From positions 1-19,217 of the forward strand of contig CAYJMY010000078.1 in NCBI GenBank assembly GCA_964371125.1: a stretch of DNA of 19,217 bases. Reading direction: 5' to 3'. The number at the start of each line of letters is the position of its first letter. The stretch's first letter is position 1. Shown in pieces: positions 6,737 through 13,693 of this stretch. The DNA is from DUSC01 sp964371125. Lineage in GTDB: Bacteria > Pseudomonadota > Alphaproteobacteria > Rhizobiales > Rhizobiaceae. Both the position numbers and the translations under genes were made by a program. The notes below the pieces were generated by a model, which saw only the letters and a program-made list of their open reading frames with translations, was not told the origin of the DNA and searched no databases.

Positions 6737-7936
6737 TCAGACCGAAAGTGATGGACGGTGCGCGGGATCGGCGACGGCCACGAGCGCGTCGCGCCGCGTC
6801 GCGTGCGACTTGCCCCTGAGATCGGCGATGCCGTGCTCGGTGACGACGAGATCGATGTCGAAGCGGCCGAGAGAGACCGGCCCGGTGGCGTCCGCCGTCC
6901 TGATGATGCGCGAGACGGTCCCTTTGGTCGCCGTCGCGGGGAGCACGACCATCCGCAGCCCGCCCTTGCCGCGCGCGCCCGCCGTGAAGTCGGAAGCACC
7001 GCCTGGGCCGGAAATGTAGCCGCCGGCGGTTGCCTCCGCTCGGGCCTGGCCGTCGAGGTCGACCTCGATCGCCGAGTTGATCGAGACGAATCCCTCGATC
7101 GTGGCAAGCGTCGCGATGTCGTGCGTGAAGGACGGCGGGCGGAAGCTGAACTCCGGGCCGGAGACGGCGTCGTAGAGGGCGCGGGTGCCGATGGCGACGC
7201 CGGCGGTTACGGGATTCGTCGCGCGTAGCGCGCCCGAGCGCAGCAGGTGCAGCGTCGAATCGCCGATCAGGCCCGAATGGATGGCGAGGCCTCGCTTCTC
7301 CGTCAGTCCGCGCAGAACGGCTTCGGGCACGCGGCCGACGCCAGCCTGGATGGTGGCGCCGTCCGGAATCATGGTCGCGGCATGCGCAGCGATCCGCGTG
7401 GCGGCCTCGTCGAGACCCGGGTCTGATTCGGGAATCGGCTGTTCCGCCTCGATGATCGCCGCGAAGCGCTCGAGCGGAATGCCCGGCGTGCCGCGCGTCG
7501 CCGGCATCGCCGGATTGATGTGGGCGATGAGGATCGGGATGCGTTCCCACAGGTCGGCGATGAAGTCGGTGACGGCACCGAAGCTGCAGCGCCCGTCGGC
7601 GCCGGGCGGCGAGACCGTAACGAGCGCCGCTTGCGGCGTGTTGCGGTCGAACCAGGCGCGGATGTCGCGGTAGGAGAGGGGAAGGAAGTCGACCCGGTCG
7701 CTGCGGGCGAATTCCGGTAGCATGAAGAAGGTCGTCACGCGCCCGCCGGTGTCCAGCAGGTAGGCCGGCCTGTTCAGCCCGGGGACGAAGATGCCGGTGA
7801 ACGTCAGGCCGGGGCGGGAGAGGCCGGAAAGCCCCTCCCGGAAGGCGGCGGATTCGCCGGAGCAGCCGGTGATCCAGCACAAGCCGCTTTCGGGCAGGTA
7901 CCTGCCGAGTTCGGCTGGCTGGATCCGCGGGGGCAT
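6737..7936 (-). CDS. Acetyl-CoA hydrolase/CoA-transferase-family protein with altered active-site motif
   Basis: 399 residues starting at an ATG that overlaps the TGA of the badI-like gene by one base (TGATG), so the two are translationally coupled. Family landmarks: GIPLER (152-157), QAGVGRVPEAVL (197-208), INSAIEVDLDGQ (286-297), GGYISGPGGASDF (305-317) and VVTEHGIADLRGKS (364-377). This places it with the Cat1/4-hydroxybutyrate CoA-transferase/acetyl-CoA hydrolase family. In characterised members a motif of the type H-[TS]-E-[MV]-x-x-DG supplies, as I recall, the Glu that forms the CoA thioester. Here the corresponding segment is HSGLIGDS (220-227), with Gly222 in that place. It may therefore be a hydrolase or ring-opening enzyme rather than a transferase. 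The N-terminus is also somewhat shorter than typical members. Function beyond the family is unknown. Confidence 0.85.
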   Translation of the reverse strand: MPPRIQPAELGRYLPESGLCWITGCSGESAAFREGLSGLSRPGLTFTGIFVPGLNRPAYLLDTGGRVTTFFMLPEFARSDRVDFLPLSYRDIRAWFDRNTPQAALVTVSPPGADGRCSFGAVTDFIADLWERIPILIAHINPAMPATRGTPGIPLERFAAIIEAEQPIPESDPGLDEAATRIAAHAATMIPDGATIQAGVGRVPEAVLRGLTEKRGLAIHSGLIGDSTLHLLRSGALRATNPVTAGVAIGTRALYDAVSGPEFSFRPPSFTHDIATLATIEGFVSINSAIEVDLDGQARAEATAGGYISGPGGASDFTAGARGKGGLRMVVLPATATKGTVSRIIRTADATGPVSLGRFDIDLVVTEHGIADLRGKSHATRRDALVAVADPAHRPSLSV

Positions 7937-8730
7937 CAGTCGACGAACTTGTGGAAGTCGGGCTTGCGCTTCTCGTTGAAGGCGTTGACGCCCTCCTTTG
8001 ATTCCGCCGTGGCGTAGTAGAGCTTCACCGCGTGCAGGGCGAGGTTGCTGATGCCGCGGATCGAATCGCTGTCGGCGTTGAACGAGCGCTTGAGGAAGGC
8101 GAGCGAGGTCGGCGAGCGCTCGCCGAGCGTGTCCGTCCACTTGGTCACGGCGGCATCGAGCTCGTCCTGTGGCACGACCTTGTTGATCAGGCCGAACTCG
8201 GCGGCTTCCTTCGCCGTGTAGGTCTCGTTGAGGAACCAGATTTCGCGGGCCTTCTTCTCGCCGACGACGCGGGCGAGCAACGCAGTGCCCCAGCCGGCGT
8301 CGAACGAGCCGACCTTCGGGCCGACCTGGCCGAACTTGGCGTTCTCCGAGGCGATGGCGAGGTCGCACAGCGTGACCAGCACGTTGCCGCCGCCGATGGC
8401 GAAGCCATTGACGCGGGCGATGACCGGCTTCGGCGTGTCGCGGATCAGGCCCTGGATCTCGTCGATCGGCAGGCCGACGACGCCGCGGCCGTCATAGTTG
8501 CCTTCGTGCGCCGACTGGTCGCCGCCGGTGCAGAACGCCTTGTCGCCGGCGCCGGTGAGCACGATGCACGACACGCCCTTGTCGTTGCCGGCGAGGTGGA
8601 AGGCCTGGATCAGCTCTTCCAGCGTCTGCCCGCGGAATGCGTTGTAGACCTTCGGACGGTTGATGGTGATCCAGGCGGCGCGGCCCTTCACCTCGTAGAG
8701 GATGTCCGTGAATTCGGGCGTCTTGGCCAT
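7936..8730 (-). CDS. badI: 2-ketocyclohexanecarboxyl-CoA hydrolase-like crotonase (BadI)
   Basis: 264 residues (R. palustris BadI is about 260). From memory it matches BadI over long blocks: NAFRGQTLEELI (30-41), FCTGGDQSAHEGNYDGRG (66-83), PKPVIARVNGFAIGGGNVL (100-118), FGQVGPKVGS (133-142), ARVVGEKKAREIW (153-165) and the C-terminal LYYATAESKEGV / EKRKPDFHKFV. The crotonase oxyanion-hole segments are present at 60-72 and 109-118. BadI belongs to the MenB-like branch and hydrolyses the ring of 2-ketocyclohexane-1-carboxyl-CoA, giving pimeloyl-CoA. The downstream CoA-transferase-family gene overlaps its stop codon; the BadH-like dehydrogenase that would make its substrate lies just upstream. 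MenB itself is a less likely alternative because the neighbours are not menaquinone genes and the DQS-H-GNYDGRG block is BadI-like. Ring substituents on the real substrate cannot be excluded. Confidence 0.87.
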   Translation of the reverse strand: MAKTPEFTDILYEVKGRAAWITINRPKVYNAFRGQTLEELIQAFHLAGNDKGVSCIVLTGAGDKAFCTGGDQSAHEGNYDGRGVVGLPIDEIQGLIRDTPKPVIARVNGFAIGGGNVLVTLCDLAIASENAKFGQVGPKVGSFDAGWGTALLARVVGEKKAREIWFLNETYTAKEAAEFGLINKVVPQDELDAAVTKWTDTLGERSPTSLAFLKRSFNADSDSIRGISNLALHAVKLYYATAESKEGVNAFNEKRKPDFHKFVD

Positions 8731-8792
8731 CGGGTGTTTCCTTCGTTCTCGGGCCTACGCCCGTGTCGTTTCCAGATCGGTGCTTCGTCGGC

Positions 8793-8817
8793 GGCGGGCC
8801 CGTGCGGGCCGCCCGCC
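8793..8817 (-). other. GC-rich hairpin between the badH- and badI-like genes
   Basis: GGCGGG (8793-8798) and CCCGCC (8812-8817) pair around an inner CCCG-TG-CGGG inverted repeat (8799-8808). The structure begins immediately after the dehydrogenase stop codon on the minus-strand transcript. There is no U-tract, so it is more likely a 3'-end stabiliser or attenuator inside an operon than a full terminator. The badI ribosome site (AAGGA) lies about ten bases before its ATG in the same 87-bp gap. Confidence 0.35.
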
Positions 8818-9582
8818 TCATACCATGTTCATGCCGCCGGAGACGGAGATCGCCTGGCCGGTGATATAGCCCGCGTCCGCCGAGGCGAGGAAGGCGACGA
8901 TGCCGGCATAGTCCTCCGGCTCGCCCATGCGCTTCAGCGGGATGCCGCGCACCATGGCGTCCTTCCACTTCTCCGCCTGCTCGCCTTCGCCGAGCACCGA
9001 CTGCATCATCGGCGTATTGGTCGGTCCGGGGCAGACGGCGTTGAGCAGGACGTTGTCGCGGGCGAGTTCGCGGGCGACCGACTTGGTGAACGCGATGATG
9101 CCGCCCTTGCACGCCGAGTACACCGCCTCGGTAGAGGTGCCGACGCGCGCCGCGTCGGAAGCGATGTTGACCACGCGGCCGCCGCCGCGGGCGACCATGC
9201 CCGGCAGCACGGCCTTGTGCATGATCAGCGGGCCGTTGAGGTTGATGGCGATGATGCGGTCCCACAGCGGCTTGTCCGTCTTGAGGAACGGCGCGGGCTT
9301 GTCCCAGCCGGCATTGTTGACCAGAAGCCAGGTCGGGCCGAGGTCCGCCTCCGCCTGTTCCACCGCCCTGGTGACCGCTTCCTGGTCTGACACGTCGACG
9401 CCGTAGACCTTGACTTTGCCGCCCTTGGCACGGCCTTCCACCGCGGTCTGTTCGGCCGTATCCGGCTTCAGGTCGAAGATGGCGACGTTGCAACCTTCGG
9501 CGGCGAGCCGCAGCGTGATGGCCTTGCCGATGCCCTGACCGCCGCCGGTCACGATTGCGGTTTTCCCTTGCAGATCAAGCAT
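8818..9582 (-). CDS. badH: 2-hydroxycyclohexanecarboxyl-CoA dehydrogenase-like SDR (BadH)
   Basis: 254 residues, the length of BadH. It is a classical short-chain dehydrogenase with TGGGQGIG (12-19), NNAG (89-92), Ser142, Tyr155 and Lys159 as catalytic residues, and Asp37 after the second strand, which favours NAD over NADP. Blocks I recognise from R. palustris BadH are NNAGWD (89-94), the IAINL-G-L-MH-AVLPGMV segment (111-130), NIASDAARVG (139-148), VCPGPT and DAGYITGQ-SVSGG. BadH oxidises 2-hydroxy- to 2-ketocyclohexanecarboxyl-CoA, the substrate of BadI, whose gene follows 87 bp downstream. Start at 9582 is fixed by GGGAGG four bases upstream; a longer open frame upstream would run through the control region. 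A general 3-oxoacyl reductase is the main alternative, but the adjacency to badI argues against it. Confidence 0.8.
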   Translation of the reverse strand: MLDLQGKTAIVTGGGQGIGKAITLRLAAEGCNVAIFDLKPDTAEQTAVEGRAKGGKVKVYGVDVSDQEAVTRAVEQAEADLGPTWLLVNNAGWDKPAPFLKTDKPLWDRIIAINLNGPLIMHKAVLPGMVARGGGRVVNIASDAARVGTSTEAVYSACKGGIIAFTKSVARELARDNVLLNAVCPGPTNTPMMQSVLGEGEQAEKWKDAMVRGIPLKRMGEPEDYAGIVAFLASADAGYITGQAISVSGGMNMV

Positions 9583-9707
9583 GATGCCTCCCGTCGACAG
9601 GTTCGTGGCGGCGACCGTCCGGTCGCCATTTGCGATGTGTAGAAAATAATATGCTTGCTTACGGTATGCTTGCAAGTTAATTTCTGAGCGACGTTTAGGA
9701 GAGGCCG
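9583..9707. promoter_or_regulatory. Divergent control region between badH-like gene and the plus-strand operon
   Basis: An AT-rich stretch at 9628-9700 interrupts GC-rich coding DNA. It holds two direct copies of TATGCTTGC (9650-9658 and 9665-9673) 15 bp apart, and between them a near-palindrome GCTTACGGTATGC (9657-9669, one mismatched pair) centred on TACGGTA (9660-9666). The same 7-mer occurs in the marR/BKACE region, and TTGCTTACGG here is the reverse complement of CCGTAAGCAA at 6697-6706. On the badH side a perfect hairpin, GGCGACC/GGTCGCC (9610-9627, 4-base loop), lies in the probable leader. AGGAGAG before 9708 is the ribosome site of the plus operon. Control of both units by one regulator is inferred. 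Confidence 0.55.
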
Positions 9708-11138
9708 ATGGCGGACGCAAGCCTGAAATCCGTGGCGGGGTACCTGCCGCTGCTGCGCTTCGAGCGCAAGGTGGCGCGCAACGAGCTGCGCTGGGCGGGC
9801 CTCGGCGGCGCCGGCCGCGGCCGCAGGGCGGTCGCCGGCTGGGACGAGGACGCGCTGACCATGGGCGTCGAAGCCGCGCGGACCGCGGTCGGCGAAACGC
9901 AACCTGGCAGCGTTGTCTTCGCCTCGACCTCGGCGCCGTTCCTCGACCGCTCCATGGCCGGACTGCTCGTCGAGGCTCTCGGGATTTCGCCCTCGGCGAT
10001 GGCGCAGGACGTCGGCCGCACGCGCCGCGCCGCGACGACCGCGCTCATCAAGGCGTTCCGCTCCGGCGAAAGCGAGATCGTCGTCGCCGGAGAAAAGCGC
10101 GCAGCGCGGCCCGGCAGCGCCCAGCACCTCGCCTGGGGTGACGGCGCCGCCGCCGCCCTCGTCGGCCCGGGCGATGGCGTGGCGCGCCTGGTCGGTTCGG
10201 CGACCGTCAACGTCGACCTGCTCGACGTGTTCACCGAGGCCGAAAGCGGCGTGCCCTATGCCGCAGAGGAACGCTTCGTCCGCGACGAGGCGGTGGAGCG
10301 GGTCTACGCGCCGGCGCTCAAGGCGGCGCTGGCGAAGGCGGGCCTTGCCGGCGGCGACATCGCGCTCGCCGCCGTCCCCGAGCCGGTCGACGGCATCTAC
10401 AAGGCGGTCGCCAAGGCCTGCGGCCTGAAGGCGGCGAACCTCTGCGCCGACATCGCCGCGCAGGCCGGCGACCTCGGCGCCGCGATGCCGCTGTTCGGTC
10501 TGGCGCTGGCACTCGATCGCGCCACGCCGGGCGACAGGATTCTCGTCGCCGGCTTCGGCAACGGCGCCGACGTCCTTGTCTTCGAGGCCGCCGGTTCCGG
10601 CAACGGCGCGGCGACGAAGGCGCTGAAGTGCGGCGCCGTGCTCGCCAGCTACACGCGCTTCCTCAACCTCACCGGTGCAATCGACCTCGACTGGGGTCCG
10701 CGCGCCGAGGTCAACCAGAAGGTCGCCGCCTCGACGCTGCTGCGCCACGGTCGCGACATGCACGGCTTCGTCGGCGGGCGCGACCGCGCCGGCAACGTCC
10801 AGTTCCCAAAGACGCAGATCCCGGTCCACCCGGACGCGACCGGTCCCGAATCGCTCGAGGACGTCGTCCTGCGCGACGTGCCGGCGAAGGTGGTGTCGAT
10901 CACCGCCGACCGCCTGAACTTCACGCCGGATCCGCCCTTCCATTTCGGACTGGTCCAGTTCGAGAACGGCGCGCGCGTGGCGATGGAGCACTGCGACGTC
11001 GAGGGCCGCAGCCCGGAGGTCGGCGAGGCCGTTCGCATGCGCTTCCGCATCAAGGCGATCGACCGGCAGCGGCACTTTCGCACCTATTTCTGGAAGGCGG
11101 CGCCGATGGCGCGGCCTGACCTGCCTCAGGAGGGCTGA
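9708..11138 (+). CDS. HMG-CoA-synthase-like domain fused to a DUF35 (OB-fold) domain; catalytic Cys/His missing
   Basis: 476 residues. The first ~300 look like a thiolase-fold HMG-CoA synthase/KAS III-type domain: AGYLPLLRF start (10-18), GRRAVAGWDEDALTMGVEAA (38-57, compare the archaeal 'KSVPG-DED--TMAVEA'), DGAAAALVG, and GDRILVAGFGNGAD near its end. The remaining part (about 305-470) resembles a DUF35 OB-fold domain, with RFLNLTG, KVVSITADRLNFTPDPPFHFGLVQFENG and VGEAVRMRFRIKAID. The usual zinc-ribbon cysteines are absent. Where HMG-CoA synthases have the nucleophilic Cys there is GRTRRAATTA (103-112), and the His of the 'HQPN' motif is replaced in AVPEPVDG, so the domain is probably not a condensing enzyme itself. 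Four bases downstream starts an intact thiolase, matching thiolase-DUF35 pairs such as BbsAB and the archaeal thiolase/DUF35/HMGCS complex. A scaffold or CoA-binding subunit is the likely role. Confidence 0.75.
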   Translation: MADASLKSVAGYLPLLRFERKVARNELRWAGLGGAGRGRRAVAGWDEDALTMGVEAARTAVGETQPGSVVFASTSAPFLDRSMAGLLVEALGISPSAMAQDVGRTRRAATTALIKAFRSGESEIVVAGEKRAARPGSAQHLAWGDGAAAALVGPGDGVARLVGSATVNVDLLDVFTEAESGVPYAAEERFVRDEAVERVYAPALKAALAKAGLAGGDIALAAVPEPVDGIYKAVAKACGLKAANLCADIAAQAGDLGAAMPLFGLALALDRATPGDRILVAGFGNGADVLVFEAAGSGNGAATKALKCGAVLASYTRFLNLTGAIDLDWGPRAEVNQKVAASTLLRHGRDMHGFVGGRDRAGNVQFPKTQIPVHPDATGPESLEDVVLRDVPAKVVSITADRLNFTPDPPFHFGLVQFENGARVAMEHCDVEGRSPEVGEAVRMRFRIKAIDRQRHFRTYFWKAAPMARPDLPQEG

Positions 11139-11141
11139 CCC

Positions 11142-12344
11142 ATGGCAAGCGGCATCAAGGATAAGGTCGTCATCCTCGGCATGGGCTGCAGCGAGTTCGG
11201 CGAGCGCTGGAACATGTCGTCGGACATGCTCATGGTCGAGGCCTTCACGGAGGCGCTGGCCGATGCCGGCATCGAGAAGAGCCAGATCGAGGCCGCATGG
11301 CTCGGCTCGGCGCTCGACGATTTCAACGTCGGCAATTCGGCGCTGCCGCTGGCGACGGCGCTCAGGCTGCAGAATATCCCCGTCACGCGGGTCGAGAACA
11401 TGTGCGCCACGGGGACCGAGGCGCTGCGCGGCGCGGTCTACGCGGTCGCGGCCGGGGCGGTCGACATCGCCATGGCGCTCGGCGTGGAAAAGCTGAAGGA
11501 CGCCGGCTTCGGCGGCCTGCCCATCCGCACCAAGGGATCGGTCAACGACCTGTGGGTGCCTTACGGCTCGGCGCCCGGCACGTTCGCCCAGCTCGCCGGC
11601 GCGTACCGCGCCAAGCACGGCATCTCGGCCGAGGACCTCAAGCGCGGCATGGCGCATGTCAGCTGGAAGAGCCACCAGAACGGCGCCATCTCGCCCAAGG
11701 CGCATCTGCGCAAGCCGGTCGACATGGAGACGATCATCAACGCGCCGATGATCGCCGATCCGCTCGGCCTTTTCGACTGCTGCGGCGTCTCCGACGGGGC
11801 GGCGTGCGCCATCGTGACGACGCCGGAGATCGCCCGGAGCCTTGGCAAGGCGGCCGACCAGCTCGTCGCCGTAAAGGCTTTGCAGGTCTGCGCCTCGAAC
11901 GGCTGGGAAAGCCAGTACGGCGCCTGGGATGGCGCCTCGGTACGCAACACGCAGGTCGCCGCAGGTCGCGCCTACCGGGAGGCGGGCATTTCCGATCCCA
12001 AGGCCGACATCAGCATGGCCGAGGTGCACGACTGTTTCTCCATCACCGAACTGGTGACGATGGAGGATCTTGGCCTTTCCGACGAGGGGCGCGCGACCTT
12101 CGACTTCCTCGACGGCCGCTACGACCGCGACGGCGCGATTCCCGTGCAGATCGACGGCGGCCTGAAATGCTTCGGCCATCCGGTCGGCGCGACCGGCCTG
12201 CGCATGGCGTACGAGGTCCATGCGCAGCTCCTCGGCCGCGCCGGCCAGCGCCAGCTGCGCAACGTCGATTTCGGCCTGACTCACAATCTGGGCGGGCAAC
12301 CGGCGAGTTCGGTCTCGTCCGTTTCCATCTTCGGGCGTCTTTGA
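11142..12344 (+). CDS. SCP-x-type thiolase (acyl-CoA acyltransferase)
   Basis: 400 residues. The active site looks complete: nucleophile Cys88 in ENMCATGTEAL, His296 in AEVHDCFSITE (HDxF motif of SCP-2/SCP-x thiolases), and the GGLKCFGHPVGATG motif (339-352) with His346. It should cleave a 3-ketoacyl-CoA with CoA, releasing acetyl- or propionyl-CoA. Members of this class commonly need a small DUF35 partner, encoded just upstream here as part of a fusion; the two genes are separated by three bases and share a good AGGAGG site at the junction. The chain has an unusual number of Trp/Cys residues near its catalytic loops (FDCCGVSDGAAC), typical of the class. Chain-length or ring specificity cannot be told. 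The protein begins GIKDKVVILGMG without a signal peptide, so it is cytoplasmic. Confidence 0.93.
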   Translation: MASGIKDKVVILGMGCSEFGERWNMSSDMLMVEAFTEALADAGIEKSQIEAAWLGSALDDFNVGNSALPLATALRLQNIPVTRVENMCATGTEALRGAVYAVAAGAVDIAMALGVEKLKDAGFGGLPIRTKGSVNDLWVPYGSAPGTFAQLAGAYRAKHGISAEDLKRGMAHVSWKSHQNGAISPKAHLRKPVDMETIINAPMIADPLGLFDCCGVSDGAACAIVTTPEIARSLGKAADQLVAVKALQVCASNGWESQYGAWDGASVRNTQVAAGRAYREAGISDPKADISMAEVHDCFSITELVTMEDLGLSDEGRATFDFLDGRYDRDGAIPVQIDGGLKCFGHPVGATGLRMAYEVHAQLLGRAGQRQLRNVDFGLTHNLGGQPASSVSSVSIFGRL

Positions 12345-12356
12345 GGGAGACACGGC

Positions 12357-12809
12357 ATGGCTGGCCGCTGGTTCGAACAGTTCGTCGACGGCGAGGTAAT
12401 CGCCCACGACACGCGCCGCACGGTGACAGAGACCGACAACGTCATCTTCACGACGCTGTCGATGAACCCGGCCGCGATCCATCTCGATCACGACTATTCG
12501 TCGCGCACCGAGTTCGGCAAGCCGCTGATGAACTCGGTGTTCACGCTCGGGCTGGTGGTCGGCCTGACCATCGCCGACACGACGCTGGGCACGACCGTCG
12601 GCAACCTCGGCTTCGAGGAGGTCAAGTTCCCGAAGCCCGTCTTCGCCGGCGACACGATCCGCGCCGAGACGACGGTGGTCACCAAGCGCGAATCGAAGTC
12701 GCGCCCGACTCAGGGGATCGTCACCTTCATCCACCGTGGCATCAACCAGCGCGGCGAGGTCGTCTGCGAATGCCGCCGGCTGGCCCTGATGATGAAGGCG
12801 CCGGCATGA
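12357..12809 (+). CDS. MaoC-family acyl-CoA (de)hydratase
   Basis: 150 residues, a single hotdog domain of the MaoC dehydratase type. The N-terminal GRWFEQFVDGEVIAH is typical of the mesaconyl/itaconyl-CoA hydratase-like branch, as is TVTETDNVIFTTLSMNPAAIHLD (22-44). In this branch the catalytic block is 'MN-x-x-x-H-x-D' rather than the usual D-x-N-P-x-H, so Asn37, His42 and Asp44 are the residues to watch. FGKPLMNSVFTLGL (53-66) is the conserved loop that follows. Expected reaction: reversible hydration of an enoyl-CoA. Its stop overlaps the start of the CitE-like lyase gene by four bases (ATGA), so hydration is probably coupled to C-C cleavage of the resulting hydroxyacyl-CoA. GGGAGA precedes the ATG at 12357. 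Substrate unknown. Confidence 0.88.
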   Translation: MAGRWFEQFVDGEVIAHDTRRTVTETDNVIFTTLSMNPAAIHLDHDYSSRTEFGKPLMNSVFTLGLVVGLTIADTTLGTTVGNLGFEEVKFPKPVFAGDTIRAETTVVTKRESKSRPTQGIVTFIHRGINQRGEVVCECRRLALMMKAPA

Positions 12810-13690
12810 GGCTGACGTCGCTCCTCTTCGTGCCGGCCGATTCGGCGAAGAAGTTCGAGAAGGCGAAGGCCGTCGGCGCCGACGGCCTCATCCTCGACCT
12901 CGAGGATTCGGTGGCGCCGGCCAGCAAGGCCGCCGCGCGCGAGACGCTGAAGGGCTGGATCGAGGCTTCTGCAGGCCCACGCGACTGGTCGTTCTGGGTG
13001 CGGGTGAACCCGCTCGATACCGGATTGACCGCAGACGATCTCGCGGCCGTGGTGCGTCCGGGGCTCGACGGCATCGTCCTGCCGAAATCGAACGGCGGCC
13101 ACGACCTGCGGCGCGTCTCCGACATGATCGATCCGCTGGAGGCGGCGGCCGGCATGGCGGCGGGATCGGTGAAGATCATCGTCGTCGCCACCGAGACGGC
13201 CGCGGCGATGTTCAACCTCGGCTCCTATGCGCCGGCCCATCCGCGCCTCGCTGCGCTGACCTGGGGGGCGGAGGATCTCGCCGCCGTCGTCGGCGCCACC
13301 GCCAACAAGGAGGCCGACGGCGCCTGGACGCAGCCTTACCAGCTCGCCCGCTCGCTCTGCCTGTTCGCCGCGGCCAACGCCGAGGTGCCGGCGATCGATA
13401 CGCTCTATGCCGACTTCCGGGATCCGGACGGGCTGGAAGCCTCGTGCCGCGCTTCGCGCCGCGACGGTTTCGTCGGCCGCCTGGCGATCCACCCGGATCA
13501 GGTGGCGGGTATCCGCCGCGCCTTTGCGCCCGGCGAGGCCGATCTCGCGCTGGCGCGGAGGATCGTTTCCGCATTCGATGGGAATCCGGATCTCGGCACG
13601 ATCGGGATCGACGGCAAGATGTACGACATACCCCACCTGAAGCAGGCGCGCCGCGTGCTCGCCTCGGTGGGGCAGGGACAGGGAGGATAG
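12806..13690 (+). CDS. CitE-like (HpcH/HpaI family) acyl-CoA lyase
   Basis: 294 residues from an ATG overlapping the upstream stop (ATGA). Landmarks of the citrate-lyase-beta/malyl-CoA lyase family are all present: LLFVPADSAKKFEKA (6-20), LILDLEDSV (28-36), the VRVNPLDT strand, IVLPKSNG, VVATETAAAMFNL with the metal-binding Glu, LTWGAEDLAAVVGA with the second acidic ligand, and GFVGRLAIHPDQV near the C-terminus. These Mg-dependent enzymes cleave 3-hydroxy-dicarboxylyl-CoAs such as malyl-, beta-methylmalyl- or citramalyl-CoA into an acyl-CoA and an oxo acid. It is too short and lacks the partners (CitD, CitF) for citrate lyase itself. The pairing with a MaoC hydratase recalls itaconyl-CoA hydratase/citramalyl-CoA lyase (Ich/Ccl, RipB/RipC). 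It may finish the degradation of a branched dicarboxylic acid from the ring. Confidence 0.9.
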   Translation: MRLTSLLFVPADSAKKFEKAKAVGADGLILDLEDSVAPASKAAARETLKGWIEASAGPRDWSFWVRVNPLDTGLTADDLAAVVRPGLDGIVLPKSNGGHDLRRVSDMIDPLEAAAGMAAGSVKIIVVATETAAAMFNLGSYAPAHPRLAALTWGAEDLAAVVGATANKEADGAWTQPYQLARSLCLFAAANAEVPAIDTLYADFRDPDGLEASCRASRRDGFVGRLAIHPDQVAGIRRAFAPGEADLALARRIVSAFDGNPDLGTIGIDGKMYDIPHLKQARRVLASVGQGQGG

Positions 13691-13693
13691 AGG

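Noticed and set aside
7936..8730. MenB (dihydroxynaphthoyl-CoA synthase) for the crotonase gene
   Set aside because: MenB and BadI are related, but the blocks around DQSAHEGNYDGRG and ARVVGEKKAREIW fit BadI, and the neighbours are BadH-like and beta-oxidation genes rather than men genes.
9549..12734. A 1061-codon open frame on the minus strand
   Set aside because: It lies antisense to the HMGCS-like/DUF35, thiolase and MaoC genes, has low-complexity Arg/Ala/Asp/Val-rich translation and no recognisable motif. Long antisense frames are expected in very GC-rich coding DNA.
11297..12805. Upstream extension of the CitE-like lyase frame through the thiolase and MaoC genes
   Set aside because: The translation is Arg-rich and motif-free before residue MRLTSLLFVPADS. 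The ATG at 12806 in the ATGA overlap is the natural start.
12806..13690. Citrate lyase beta subunit as the literal function
   Set aside because: No CitD/CitF/CitC/CitX/CitG neighbours are present. Stand-alone CitE-like proteins are usually acyl-CoA lyases.
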